DNA of 64,000 nucleotides from Geodermatophilus aquaeductus (GCF_900182545.1 NZ_FXTJ01000004.1:310001-374000); one strand, 5' to 3'. Positions 34,060 through 43,166 are shown, counted from the first letter of the stretch. Numbers and translations: made by a program. Notes: generated by a model not told the origin, from the letters alone.

Positions 34060-35172
34060 TCACGCGGGCCGGGCGAGCTCGGCCAGGACCTCGCCGGTGA
34101 GCCGTCCCGGCAGCGAGGGGTCCCCGGGTGGGTACTGCTCCCACTCCCCCAGCCGCACCGAGGTCTCGACCACCAGCCGGCAGCGGTCGAACCGCCGCTC
34201 GCCGAAGCGCCGCAGCGCGGCCGGGACGTCGTCGTCCTCCGCGAGCACCTCGGCGAGGACGACGGCGTCCTCGATGGCCATGCCCACGCCGTAGGCCATC
34301 TGCGGGGTGGTGGTGTGCACGGCGTCCCCGACCAGGACCGTCCGGCCACGCGACCACGGCAGCGGGACCAGCAGCGACTGCAGGGAGCGCACGTCCACCT
34401 CGCCGAGCGGCGACCCCGCGACGAGCGGCACGGGGCCCCCGAAGGAGCGCAGCCGGTCGCGGAACGCCTCCGCGAGCCGCTCCGGCGCCGGCCTCGGGGC
34501 ACCGCGGTCGGGCTCGAGCAGCCAGACGTAGAGGGCGTCGTCGGACACGGGGACGACGCCGACCTTGCCCAGCTCCGGGCCGCCGTCGAGCATCGAGTAC
34601 CGCGACACCCCGGCGGGGCGGGGCGCCGGCGCCCGCCAGACCAGCTGCCCGGTCGCCCGGGGCGCAGGAGCGTCAGGGAGGACCGACCGCCGGGTCTGCG
34701 AGTGCAGCCCGTCGGCCCCGACGACGACGTCCACCGTCCGGGTCGTCCCGCCGGACAGCCCCACCTCGACCCGGTCGCCGTGGTCGGCCAGGGCGGTCAC
34801 GGTCGTCCCCAGCCGCAGCTCGCTCCCCGAGGCGGTCACCGCGCCGAGGAGGACCTCGGCCAGCGCCACGCGCGAGACCGCGATCGACGCCGGGCGGCCC
34901 GGGAGCAGGGACGGCGGCCGGAGCGTCGTCCGGACGGCGCCGCGGGCGTCGCACAGGTCGATCTCGTCGTGGGCGTATCCGCGCTCGAGGCAGGCCCCGA
35001 GGAGGCCGAGGGAGTCCAGTGCCCGCATCGGCGCGCTCTGCAGGACCAGCCCCGGGCCGGACGGGCGGATTCTCGCCCCGACCTCCACGACCGTCACCTC
35101 GTGCCCCCGGGCGCCGAGGGCCACCGCGGCGGTGCACCCGGCGGGACCGGCGCCGACGACCAGGACCCTCAC
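34060..35172 (-). CDS. FAD-dependent aromatic-ring monooxygenase-like protein
   Basis: A 370-residue group A flavin monooxygenase. It has 'VVGAGPAGCTAA' for FAD at the N-terminus, the 'GADGLHSQTRR' motif for FAD/NAD(P)H contact, and 'VLVGDAVHTTTPQMAYGVGMAIEDA' -type GD motif near residue 290. The length is typical of salicylate/para-hydroxybenzoate-hydroxylase relatives. It is the last gene of the second island and lies 46 bases after the ThuA-like gene. If the imported compounds are plant aromatic C-glycosides, it could hydroxylate the freed aglycone or one of its fragments. That role is inferred from context. Confidence 0.8.
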   Translation of the reverse strand: MRVLVVGAGPAGCTAAVALGARGHEVTVVEVGARIRPSGPGLVLQSAPMRALDSLGLLGACLERGYAHDEIDLCDARGAVRTTLRPPSLLPGRPASIAVSRVALAEVLLGAVTASGSELRLGTTVTALADHGDRVEVGLSGGTTRTVDVVVGADGLHSQTRRSVLPDAPAPRATGQLVWRAPAPRPAGVSRYSMLDGGPELGKVGVVPVSDDALYVWLLEPDRGAPRPAPERLAEAFRDRLRSFGGPVPLVAGSPLGEVDVRSLQSLLVPLPWSRGRTVLVGDAVHTTTPQMAYGVGMAIEDAVVLAEVLAEDDDVPAALRRFGERRFDRCRLVVETSVRLGEWEQYPPGDPSLPGRLTGEVLAELARPA

Positions 35173-35218
35173 GTCGCCACCTGCGGGTGCGGGGTCACGG
35201 GTCCTCCTGGTGACGTGG

Positions 35219-36136
35219 TCAGTGGCGTGCCGCGGCCGCGGCCGCGGGCGTCGCGCGGTCGAACCGCGACGGGTCGCCGTCGTAGTACGGCCAGACCCGC
35301 CACCGCGCGGCGCCGCTGCGCTCGGGCGGCCCGAGCGTGACGTGCCCGGTGGCCGCCCACTCGACGCCGCGCACGAGCAGGGTCATGAACGGGACCTTGC
35401 GGAAGGTGTCCCAGTCGTGCCCGAGGACGACGCAGACGCTGCGCCCCGCTCCCCACTCGTTCGCCCAGGCCAGCGGCTGGTCGGTGTCCATCCCGGGCAA
35501 CTCCCCGATCCCGCCGGGAGGGACGTCCACCGGGGTGTGGGCGTTGGGCCACCCGGCCCGCCGGTAGGTCTCGACATCGTCGAACACGGTGAGCAGGACC
35601 GTCGCCGACGGGTCCATCCGGGCGCCGGTCAGCACGTCGTCGTTCACCACGGCCCACTCGGCGGGCAGCCCCTCGGTGATCGGGTGGCGCGGCTCGGGGA
35701 ACCGCACCGTCACCTCCGCCTGAGGCCGGGGGCGCAGGCCCGTGGTCCGGCTGAGGGTGGCGCCGCGCATCCGGTCGAACTCCTCGGGGAAGCCCCACTC
35801 CGGCTCCTGCACCGACGAGCCGTGGAACCACAGCACCCCCCGGCCCTTCTCGCGCACGAACCGGATGAGCGCCTGCTCGGTCGTCTCGCCCAGGCGCTCG
35901 GCGACCGAGTGGTAGTCGTCGCGCCCCTCGTACATGACGAGGACCGCGTCGAACCGGTCGAGCAGCTCGTCGCCGATCCCCCGGAACTCCTCGAGCACCC
36001 GCACCCGGAACCGGCCGGTCGACTCCAGGAGCGTCGTGAGCATCGAGGTGTGCAGGCGGAAGCTGCGGTGCTCGTTGTCGTGCTCGACGCTGACGCGCCC
36101 GGTCGCGATCAGGACGTCGAGCTTGCCGGCCGTCAC
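35219..36136 (-). CDS. ThuA-like protein (trehalose-utilisation family)
   Basis: A 305-residue class I glutamine-amidotransferase-like protein of the ThuA family. It shows 'DAVLVMYEG', 'GRGVLWFHGSS', 'VVNDDVLTGARM' and, near the end, 'SVCVVLGHDWDTF', the conserved segments of this family. ThuA is needed with the dehydrogenase ThuB for catabolism of trehalose through a 3-keto form in rhizobia. GTG at 36136 overlaps the stop of the preceding isomerase-like gene. Its presence among oxidases and TIM barrels supports a keto-sugar pathway. The reaction is not established for this protein. Confidence 0.8.
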   Translation of the reverse strand: MTAGKLDVLIATGRVSVEHDNEHRSFRLHTSMLTTLLESTGRFRVRVLEEFRGIGDELLDRFDAVLVMYEGRDDYHSVAERLGETTEQALIRFVREKGRGVLWFHGSSVQEPEWGFPEEFDRMRGATLSRTTGLRPRPQAEVTVRFPEPRHPITEGLPAEWAVVNDDVLTGARMDPSATVLLTVFDDVETYRRAGWPNAHTPVDVPPGGIGELPGMDTDQPLAWANEWGAGRSVCVVLGHDWDTFRKVPFMTLLVRGVEWAATGHVTLGPPERSGAARWRVWPYYDGDPSRFDRATPAAAAAARH

Positions 36137-36909
36137 GCGTCGGCCGCGACCGACCGGATGTACTCCACCGACGTCGTCGTCTCGACGGCCGGGAAGTACT
36201 CCAGGCCGATGGGGCCGTCGTAGCCGGAGGCGCGCACCACGGCCAGCTGCGCGGGCCAGTCGACGTCGCCACTCCCGGGCTCGTGCCGGCCGGGGGCGTC
36301 GGCGAGCTGCACGTACTTGACGAAGCCGGCCGCGTTGGCCAGCTCGGTCGCCGGGTCCTCCCCCTGGACGATCGAGTGGTAGAGGTCGTAGAGGATGCCG
36401 AACCGCTCCGAGCCGATGGCACGGGCCACGTACACGGCGTCCTCGGTGCGGTCGGTGAGCGCGCCGGGGTGGTCCACCCGCGAGTTCACCGGCTCGAGGC
36501 AGAAGTCGACACCGGAGTCGCGGTGCCGCGCCACCGCCTCCCCGTACAGGTCGATGACCACCTGGTGGTTCCGCTGCCGGTTCATGCCCGGGAAGCCGAC
36601 GCCCGAGGCGAGCACGATCCGCGGGCACCCGAGCCGGCGGGCGTGCTCGACGGCGACGTCCAGTCCCTCGTGGGCCGGGGTGAGGTCGGTGCCCGGGAAG
36701 GTGAAGCCCATCCGCGGCCCCGCGAGCAGGGAGGTCAACTGCACACCGGTGTCGGCGAGCGCCTTCTCCAGCGAGTCGAGGTCCTTGTCGGTGGAGAACC
36801 ACATCTCGACCGCGTCGAAGCCGGCGGCCGCGGCGGCGCGGACCCGGTCGCCGGCGTCGGTGCCGGCCTCGGTGAAGAGCAGTTCGATGTTGGCGGACAG
36901 CTGGTACAC
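36133..36909 (-). CDS. Hydroxypyruvate-isomerase-like TIM-barrel protein
   Basis: A 258-residue AP-endonuclease-2/xylose-isomerase-like barrel. It opens with 'SANIELLFTEAG', the first strand of hydroxypyruvate isomerase (Hyi) relatives. The metal and base positions appear at the glutamate in 'FCLEPVNSR', aspartate in 'ILYDLYHS', the 'YVQLADAPGRHEPG' segment, and the glutamate in 'GLEYFPA'. The length fits Hyi and related ketose isomerases or epimerases. It lies between the four larger TIM-barrel genes and ThuA, and overlaps the latter. It probably interconverts a small keto/aldo sugar product. Confidence 0.8.
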   Translation of the reverse strand: MYQLSANIELLFTEAGTDAGDRVRAAAAAGFDAVEMWFSTDKDLDSLEKALADTGVQLTSLLAGPRMGFTFPGTDLTPAHEGLDVAVEHARRLGCPRIVLASGVGFPGMNRQRNHQVVIDLYGEAVARHRDSGVDFCLEPVNSRVDHPGALTDRTEDAVYVARAIGSERFGILYDLYHSIVQGEDPATELANAAGFVKYVQLADAPGRHEPGSGDVDWPAQLAVVRASGYDGPIGLEYFPAVETTTSVEYIRSVAADA

Positions 36910-36979
36910 GGGGACCTCTTCCTGAGGGTGTCGGTGACTGGGTGGCGGAGCGGCTCAGCGGCCGCGTCGACGGGCGGGG

Positions 36980-37960
36980 TCAGGCACGGACGGCCTCCGC
37001 CACGAGCGGCGCGAGCTCGCGCTGGACGAGGTAGCCGGCGAGCAGGGCGCTGGCGGCCGGGTGCGGGCTCTGATCGCTCTCGACGACGATCCAGCCGGAG
37101 TAGCCGGCGTCGAGCAGGGCGCGGGTGACCGCCGGGAAGTCCACGAGCCCGCCGTCGGCACCGGGCTCGGCGAACCAGCGCGGGACCTCCCGGGCGCCGC
37201 CGCGCACGCGGACGGTCCAGTGGGCGTGCGGCTGCAGGTACTCCTCGGCGTCGTCGACGGCGAGGGCGTCCTTGAACTGCACGTGCGCGATCCGGTCGCC
37301 GTATGCGGCGATCACCCCGAGCGGGTCGATGCCCCCGGCGGTCAGCTCGCCGGTGTCGAGGGCGAGGCCGACGAGCGCCGGGTCGGTGCGGTCGACCAGC
37401 CGGGGTACGTGGTCCCGGCGCAGCGCCGAGAGGAAGTCCACGTGCAGCGCCAGGCGGACGCCGTGCTCCGCTGTGGCACGGCCGGCGGCGTCCCAGCAGG
37501 CGGCGACCCGGTCGAGGGCGTCGTCGTCCAGCGGCTCGACGTCCCCGGCGCCCGGTACGGGGCGCACGAGCAGCACGGACCCACCGAGCTCGGCCAGCGC
37601 CCCTGCGAGCACGCCGGCCCGCTGTGCGATGGCGGGGGCGTCGGCCTCCGCCAGCGGGGACAGCGGCCCGGTGAGGTCCTCCATCGAGCGCTCCGCCGGG
37701 TCCCAGTACCAGCTGCTGACCGCGTCGACGGCGCAGCTGCGCAGGAAGTCCCCGAAGCCCGCGACCGAGCCGAAGTTGGCAGCGAGCTGCTGCGGGTTGC
37801 CCAGCGGCTCCCACCGCCCGGTGCCGTAGGTCAGCTCGACGCCCTCGAAGCCGGCGATCGACAGGGTCTTCAGCGCCCGCTCGTGCTGCTCCCGGCGGAC
37901 GAAGTCGTCGAACTGCGGCTTCCACTGGTTGATGGCGTACGACCAACGGATGGCGCTCAC
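36980..37960 (-). CDS. Sugar isomerase/epimerase-like TIM barrel, type A copy 2
   Basis: A 326-residue barrel starting 'AIRWSYAINQW', clearly paralogous to the type A protein at 38.9-39.9 kb (same 'GFEGVELTYGTGRW' early segment). Metal-site positions: aspartate in 'LALHVDFLSA', aspartate in 'LALDTGELTAGG', histidine in 'HVQFKDAL', glutamate in 'IVVESDQ'. GTG 37960 overlaps the stop of the type B copy 2 gene (GTGA), so the two are coupled. No exact function is recognised; isomerisation, epimerisation or a lyase reaction on a keto-glycoside are the options the fold allows. Confidence 0.75.
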   Translation of the reverse strand: MSAIRWSYAINQWKPQFDDFVRREQHERALKTLSIAGFEGVELTYGTGRWEPLGNPQQLAANFGSVAGFGDFLRSCAVDAVSSWYWDPAERSMEDLTGPLSPLAEADAPAIAQRAGVLAGALAELGGSVLLVRPVPGAGDVEPLDDDALDRVAACWDAAGRATAEHGVRLALHVDFLSALRRDHVPRLVDRTDPALVGLALDTGELTAGGIDPLGVIAAYGDRIAHVQFKDALAVDDAEEYLQPHAHWTVRVRGGAREVPRWFAEPGADGGLVDFPAVTRALLDAGYSGWIVVESDQSPHPAASALLAGYLVQRELAPLVAEAVRA

Positions 37961-38907
37961 CGGTAGATCTCCTCGAGGACGTTCTTCGCGTACCAGCGGG
38001 AGATCGCGGTGCTCTCGGAGTAGTCGCCGCCCTCCTTGTTGGCCTTGTCGTGCTCGACGGAGATCCAGCCGCGGTACCCGTTGTCGCGGACCGCGGTCAT
38101 CATGGCCTCGAAGTCGACGAGCCCGTGCGGGGTACCCATCTCGTGGAACCACTTCCCGGTGGTCGGCGCCATGATCTCGGAGTCGGGCCGGTGCCGGTGG
38201 TCGTCGCCGGTCGCGACGTCGCGGGTGTCCTTGAAGTGGAAGCCGCTGACCCGGTGGGCGTGCCGCCGGTAGAACGCCACCGGGTCGACCGATGCGATGC
38301 AGTGCTGGGCGGTGTCCACGAACAGCGACACGTACCGGTCGTCGGTGTGGCTGTAGAAGGTCTCCAGGTCCGGCTCGCTCTGGATGCCGCAGAAGAACTC
38401 GTGGTGGCAGGTGAGCCGCACGCCGAAGCCGGCGGTGATCTCCCCGACCTTGTTCCAGCACTCCGCGGTGTACTTGATCTTGTCCTCGGTGATCGGCTCC
38501 ATGTCGTAGTAGAGCGTCGCCGGCATCACGATGATGTTGTCCAGCTCGATCTCCGACCAGCGGCCCATCGTGACCCGGAAGTCCTCGAGGATGTTCTCGT
38601 GCGTCTCCGGCAGGTGCGGCGCGTAGTTGCGGACGTCGTAGTCGGCGGCGTGGAAGGTGTTCACGATCCGCTCCAGCCCGTGGTCTCGGACCATCTCCTG
38701 GTACTTCGCCGGGCCGCCGTAGTCGCCGTACATCTGCCAGATGCGGAAGTCGAAGGTGTCGATCGCGTCGAACCCGGTCGCCTTGATCTGCTTGAGGAAA
38801 GCCGACATGGTCCTGTGCGAGTGCCACTGGTCGACCGGCCCGGCCGGCCCGTTGCTCCGCCAGTGGTCCATGTAGGACCACCTGATGGCGCGCTCCGCCG
38901 AGGTCAC
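37957..38907 (-). CDS. Sugar isomerase/epimerase-like TIM barrel, type B copy 2
   Basis: A 316-residue barrel starting 'AIRWSYMDHWR', paralogous to the type B protein at 39.9-40.8 kb. Metal-site residues by position: glutamate in 'CHHEFFCGI', aspartate in 'LFVDTAQHCIA', histidine in 'GFHFKDTRD', glutamate in 'ISVEHDKANK'. Relative to type A it has Glu instead of Asp at the first ligand. Start and stop overlap type A genes on both sides. The strict pairing suggests hetero-oligomers or successive steps on one substrate. No member of known function is recognised. Confidence 0.75.
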   Translation of the reverse strand: MTSAERAIRWSYMDHWRSNGPAGPVDQWHSHRTMSAFLKQIKATGFDAIDTFDFRIWQMYGDYGGPAKYQEMVRDHGLERIVNTFHAADYDVRNYAPHLPETHENILEDFRVTMGRWSEIELDNIIVMPATLYYDMEPITEDKIKYTAECWNKVGEITAGFGVRLTCHHEFFCGIQSEPDLETFYSHTDDRYVSLFVDTAQHCIASVDPVAFYRRHAHRVSGFHFKDTRDVATGDDHRHRPDSEIMAPTTGKWFHEMGTPHGLVDFEAMMTAVRDNGYRGWISVEHDKANKEGGDYSESTAISRWYAKNVLEEIYR

Positions 38908-39875
38908 TTGGCCACCCCCAGCTCGTGCTGCAGGTACCAGCTGTTGAGCATGGCCAGCTCGGCCGGGTTGCCGCCGTGGTCGCTCTCGATGACGACCCAG
39001 CCGGGGAAGTCCCGCTCGCGCAGGGCCGCGACGAAGCCCGGGACGTCGACCAGCCCGTCCTCGGTACCGAGCTCGTAGAACCAGCGCTCGATCCGCCGTC
39101 CGGCGCCGCCCTTGAGCATCGTCGACTCCGCGCCGGGCATGCGGTACTCCTCGCCGGTGTCGGCGTACCGGGTGTCCTTGAGGTGCACGTGGGTGACCCG
39201 GTCGGCGTGCTCCCGGTAGTAGGCGACCGGGTCGATGCCGCCGATCGTGAACTCGGCGGTGTCCAGGGCCAGCCCGACGGTGGCCGGGTCGGTCGCCTCG
39301 AGCAGGCCGGTGAGCTCCTCGGTCGTGTGCACGGCGCCCAGGCAGTCGTAGTGCAGCGCCAGCCCGAGACCGGCCGCTGACGTCAGCTCACCGATCCGGT
39401 TCCAGACGTCGCCGATCACCTTGATGCCATCGGCGCCGAGCGGCGGGCTCATCCAGGCGGAGCCGACCGGCCGGACCACCAACTGCTCCGCACCGACGCC
39501 GGCGAGGAAGTCCACGAACGGCTTGGCCCACTCGACGATCGCGTCGTGGTCGTCGGGGTTCGCCGTGGAGCGGAAGGCGTACCCCTCCTCCTCCTCCGCG
39601 GGAGCCTGCGGGTCCCAGAACATGCTGGAGACGCCCTGCACCCTCGCCCGGCGCAGGAAGTCCAGGAAGCCGGAGTGGCTGCCGTGGTTGAGCAGGATGA
39701 CCTCGGGGCGGCTGATGTTGTCCCAGCGACCGGTCCCCGACGCCAGCTCGATGGTGTCGAAACCGCAGGCGGAGACGGTCTTCAGCGCACGCTGCTGGTC
39801 CTCGTGCCGGACGAAGACGTCCAGCCGGACGTTCCACTGGTTGAGGGCGTAGGCCCAGCGCAGGGTGTCCTTCAT
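38904..39875 (-). CDS. Sugar isomerase/epimerase-like TIM barrel, type A copy 1
   Basis: A 323-residue barrel starting 'LRWAYALNQWN'. Expected metal ligands: Asp177 ('LHYDCLG'), Asp205 ('ALDTAEFTIGG'), His231 ('HLKDTRY') and the glutamate of 'WVVIESDHGG'. The spacing is that of xylose-isomerase-like sugar isomerases, epimerases and C-deglycosidases, but the termini differ from the CarB-like proteins encoded at 46-49 kb. ATG at 39875 overlaps the type B copy 1 stop; its own stop overlaps the next type B start. Function unknown beyond sugar chemistry. Confidence 0.75.
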   Translation of the reverse strand: MKDTLRWAYALNQWNVRLDVFVRHEDQQRALKTVSACGFDTIELASGTGRWDNISRPEVILLNHGSHSGFLDFLRRARVQGVSSMFWDPQAPAEEEEGYAFRSTANPDDHDAIVEWAKPFVDFLAGVGAEQLVVRPVGSAWMSPPLGADGIKVIGDVWNRIGELTSAAGLGLALHYDCLGAVHTTEELTGLLEATDPATVGLALDTAEFTIGGIDPVAYYREHADRVTHVHLKDTRYADTGEEYRMPGAESTMLKGGAGRRIERWFYELGTEDGLVDVPGFVAALRERDFPGWVVIESDHGGNPAELAMLNSWYLQHELGVAK

Positions 39876-40840
39876 CGCACGCTCTCCAGTCCGCGGCGCG
39901 CCTCGGCCTCGGCCTCGGCGAGCACGTTGTCGATGTACCACTTGGCCACGGCGGTGGCCTCGGCGTAGCTGCCGCCGCCGAGCTCGGCCTTGTCGTGCTC
40001 GACGGTCAGCCAGCCGTCGTAGCCGCTGGCGACGATCTCCTTCATGAGCGCCGGGAAGTCGACGAGGCCGCCCTCGCCCATCTCGTAGAACCAGCGCGTC
40101 ACGTGCGGCGCCATGAGCTCCGGGTCCGGCGGCGTGCGGTAGGCCTCGTGCTCGTCGACGTTCTTGGTGTCCTTGAAGTGGAACCCGGTGCAACGGTCCC
40201 GGTAGTCGCGGAACATCTGGATCGGGTCGACGCCGGCGATCGTGTGCTGCGCGGTGTCGCAGAAGAAGTAGACGTACTCCGGGTCGGTGTACTCGAAGAA
40301 CAGCTCGAGTTGCGGGCGGGTGCGGATCGCGCCCCAGAACTCGAAGTGACAGGTCGTCGTCATCCCGTGCTCGAGGGTCAGCTTGCCGACCCGGTTCCAC
40401 AGGTCGGCCACGACCTTGATGGTGTCGTCGGTGACCGGTTCGGTCTGCCAGTAGGTCGACGTCGGCATGACGATGAAGTTCTCGACGCCGGTCAGGCCCT
40501 CGCAGGTGCGCAGGGTGTTCGTGCAGTCGGCGACGATCCGGTCGTGCGTCTCCCGGACGTGGGGCGCCGTGTACCTCGTCGCCGAGGGGTACGCGGAGAA
40601 GATCCCGGTGATCTTCTCGAACCCGTTGTCCTGCAGGAAGCGCTCGAAGCCCGGCACCGAGCCGTACATCCCGCCGAGCATGTGCAGGTAGAAGAAGAAG
40701 GTGTCGAAGCCCGTGAAGCCCAGAGCCGACAGCTGCTTGACGTACCGGTCCATGTAGGCGCGGTTGAACGACGGGGGCTGCGGCCCCTGCGGTGTCTCCG
40801 TCACCCAGTGGTCCATGTAGGACCACTTGGTCCAAGTCAC
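39872..40840 (-). CDS. Sugar isomerase/epimerase-like TIM barrel, type B copy 1
   Basis: A 322-residue barrel starting 'TKWSYMDHW'. Expected metal ligands: Glu167 ('CHFEFWG'), Asp195 ('CDTAQHTIAG'), His221 ('HFKDTKN') and Glu281 ('TVEHDKAE'). It is the first of four alternating barrel genes (B1, A1, B2, A2). GTG 40840 follows GAGGGGAA. The 77-base gap to the MFS gene upstream shows no promoter, so it is probably read from the same long transcript. The repeated aromatic N-terminal 'WSYMDHW' is a good marker for finding relatives. Confidence 0.75.
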   Translation of the reverse strand: MTWTKWSYMDHWVTETPQGPQPPSFNRAYMDRYVKQLSALGFTGFDTFFFYLHMLGGMYGSVPGFERFLQDNGFEKITGIFSAYPSATRYTAPHVRETHDRIVADCTNTLRTCEGLTGVENFIVMPTSTYWQTEPVTDDTIKVVADLWNRVGKLTLEHGMTTTCHFEFWGAIRTRPQLELFFEYTDPEYVYFFCDTAQHTIAGVDPIQMFRDYRDRCTGFHFKDTKNVDEHEAYRTPPDPELMAPHVTRWFYEMGEGGLVDFPALMKEIVASGYDGWLTVEHDKAELGGGSYAEATAVAKWYIDNVLAEAEAEARRGLESVR

Positions 40841-40917
40841 GATCGGTTCCCCTCTGCCGTTGTCCGGCGGGTCGTGTGTGCGTGTTCCGTGCAGAGATGG
40901 AGATCGGCGCGCCGCGG

Positions 40918-42384
40918 TCAGCCGGGCTGGTGCCGTCCCCGGCGCCGGCCCGGCAGCGCTGAACCCAGGACGGCGGCGACCAGGAGGAGGACCACGCCAC
41001 CGGTCAGGCCGACGGCGAAACCCCGGGTCAGTGCCTCCTCCGCCGGCCCGGGTGCGCTGGCCGTCCACGAGCTGGCCACGGCGACCAGTGCGGCCAGGCC
41101 CACCGCGCTGCCCACCTGCCTGGCGGTGCTGAGCAGGCCCGAGGCGAGTCCGGCCCGCTCCACACCCAGCCCCGAGGTGGCCGTGATGGTCAGGGGCAGG
41201 CCGGCGACGCCGAACCCCGTCATCGCCAGCACCATCGGGAGCAGGACGTCGGACGCGTATGAGCCCTCGACGTCGATGCGGGACAGCCAGGCGAGAGCGA
41301 CCGCCGACAGCAGGGTGCCCGCCACGAAGACCCCTCGGGGACCGAGCCGGTCCATGAGGCGCGGGGCCAGTTGCGCGCCGACGGCGATGCCGAGCCCGGT
41401 CGGCGCGAGGGCGAGCCCGGCGGTGAGTGGGTCGAGGCCCTGCACCTGCTGCAGGTAGAGGACGAGGAAGAACATCATCGCGGGGAGGACGCCGCCGACG
41501 AGTGCCGCGAGCCCGTTGGCCACCGTCACCGGCCGGACGCGCAGGACCGCCAGGGGGACGACCGGTTCCGGGACCCGCCGCTCCACCACGACGAAGACGA
41601 CGAGCGCCGCACCGGCCCCACCGAGGCAGGCCAGGGCCGGCACCGAGAGCCAGCCCCGCTCCTCCCCCAGGATCACCGCCGAGACGAGCAGCGCCGTCGC
41701 GGCGGTCACCGACACCGAACCCGGCAGGTCCAGTCGGCCGCGGACGTGCCCCGCCGGGCGGGCGGCCAGTGCACCGGCCGCCGCGACCACGAGGACCGCA
41801 CCCAGGGGGATGTTGACGAACAGCACCCACCGCCAGCTCAGCAGACCGGTCAGGACACCGCCGATGACGCCACCCAGGGCCCCGCCTGTGGCGGCTGCCG
41901 CGGTCAGCAGCCCGAGGGCGCGGGCCTTCGCCCGCGGATCAGGGAAGCCCGTGGTGACCAGGCTCAGCGTCGTCGGCACGAGCACCGCTCCCCCGACGCC
42001 CTGCACGAAGCGGGCCGCGACCAGCTGCCAGCCCTCCTGGGCCAGGCCGCCGGCCAGGCTGGCCACGGAGAAGAGCACCAGCCCGGCGAGGAACGCCCGC
42101 CGACGGCCCCAGAGGTCCCCGACCCGGCCGCCGAGCAGCAGGAACCCGGCGAAGGTGAGGGTGTAGCTGCTCACCACCCACTGCAGGCCGGTCGCGGAGA
42201 GCCCGAGACTCGTCTGCATCGACGGGAGCGCGACGTTGACGATCGAGGTGTCGAGGACGCAGATGAACTGCGCCGCGCACGCCACCGCGAGGACCAGCGC
42301 CGGACGCCGCACCTCGCCGGTGCGCGTGCCGCCGGGAGCGGGGGACTCGGCGAGGTCCTCCTGCTGCGGGATGGCCGCGCTCAC
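40918..42384 (-). CDS. MFS transporter, DHA2 (14-helix) drug/proton antiporter type
   Basis: A 488-residue membrane protein with about fourteen hydrophobic segments and the DHA2 signatures 'VLDTSIVNVALP' in helix 1, 'GGRVGDLWGRRRAF' in loop 2-3 and 'GGALGGVIGGVLTG' in helix 5. GTG 42384 shares its G with the stop codon of the NTF2-like gene. Members export drugs or metabolites. Inside this island it may expel the aglycone or a toxic aromatic product. Import is less likely, since an ABC system is present. Confidence 0.85.
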   Translation of the reverse strand: MSAAIPQQEDLAESPAPGGTRTGEVRRPALVLAVACAAQFICVLDTSIVNVALPSMQTSLGLSATGLQWVVSSYTLTFAGFLLLGGRVGDLWGRRRAFLAGLVLFSVASLAGGLAQEGWQLVAARFVQGVGGAVLVPTTLSLVTTGFPDPRAKARALGLLTAAAATGGALGGVIGGVLTGLLSWRWVLFVNIPLGAVLVVAAAGALAARPAGHVRGRLDLPGSVSVTAATALLVSAVILGEERGWLSVPALACLGGAGAALVVFVVVERRVPEPVVPLAVLRVRPVTVANGLAALVGGVLPAMMFFLVLYLQQVQGLDPLTAGLALAPTGLGIAVGAQLAPRLMDRLGPRGVFVAGTLLSAVALAWLSRIDVEGSYASDVLLPMVLAMTGFGVAGLPLTITATSGLGVERAGLASGLLSTARQVGSAVGLAALVAVASSWTASAPGPAEEALTRGFAVGLTGGVVLLLVAAVLGSALPGRRRGRHQPG

Positions 42385-43166
42385 TACTTGAACGTGTCCT
42401 CGAAGTCGGTGTACGGCAGCGGCGGCACCGGGTCGAGCGTCTGTGCCCTGTCGTTGGCGTACGGGTGGTACTCGGTCTCCACCGGCTCGTCGACCTGCGG
42501 CAGGAAGACCGGGACCCCGTCGTCGCCGAACCAGGCCAGCTGCGAGTCGTGGCTCTCCTGGTTGTCCGCGGCGAAGGAGATCCAGTCGCGGTTGAACGGC
42601 GCCCGGGCGACCTCGTAGCAGCGGAAGTGCCAGATCCGCCACTCGCCGTCCTGCTTGACGAAGTCGACGCCGTACTTGCACCAGACCCAGTGCGCCCAGA
42701 CCGGCTTGCCGTCGACGTCCCCGCCGGAGAGGACCCACGGGGGGACGTTCCGCGCGACCTCGGGGTCCATGAGGCCGGACTCGAGGCCGGCCATGATCCA
42801 GATGCCCTTCGCGGTCTGCCCGTCCGCGCCGACCTCGATGACCGGAGTGCTCGCGTAGTGGAAGAGCAGCTTGCCGATCGGGCGGGGACGGCCCCGGTGG
42901 TAGGCGGTCACCGACTCGTAGGTCGTGTAGCGGCCGACGTTGTTGTAGCGCGACCACATGCCCGGCGTGCCCGGCTGCGCCCAGAGCTCGGCGATGATCC
43001 GCTCGTCCTCGTAGGCGTTGTGGTAGTGCATGTAGCGGTTGAAGACGTTGTCCACCGCGCCGCGGTCGGCCGCGCGGGTGGCCTCCCGGCGCGTCTGCTC
43101 CAGCTGCTGCTGCAGCTCCTCGACGCGGCGCGCGAGGGCCTCGACGGAGATCTCCGTGGTGGTCAT
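42384..43166 (-). CDS. NTF2/SnoaL-like protein with N-terminal coiled coil
   Basis: A 260-residue protein. Residues 5-40 are a charged heptad-like helix ('VEELQQQLEQTRREATRAAD'), followed by a SnoaL/NTF2-type cone with 'NVFNRYMHYHNAYEDERIIAELWA', typical of the first helix and strand of this fold, and several tryptophans and histidines lining the cavity. The C-terminal 70 residues are extra and proline-rich. NTF2-like proteins include cyclases, dehydratases, isomerases and ring-hydroxylase small subunits. Its position right after the two GMC oxidases suggests a small enzyme acting on an oxidised glycoside or its aglycone. No specific family is recognised. Confidence 0.7.
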   Translation of the reverse strand: MTTTEISVEALARRVEELQQQLEQTRREATRAADRGAVDNVFNRYMHYHNAYEDERIIAELWAQPGTPGMWSRYNNVGRYTTYESVTAYHRGRPRPIGKLLFHYASTPVIEVGADGQTAKGIWIMAGLESGLMDPEVARNVPPWVLSGGDVDGKPVWAHWVWCKYGVDFVKQDGEWRIWHFRCYEVARAPFNRDWISFAADNQESHDSQLAWFGDDGVPVFLPQVDEPVETEYHPYANDRAQTLDPVPPLPYTDFEDTFK

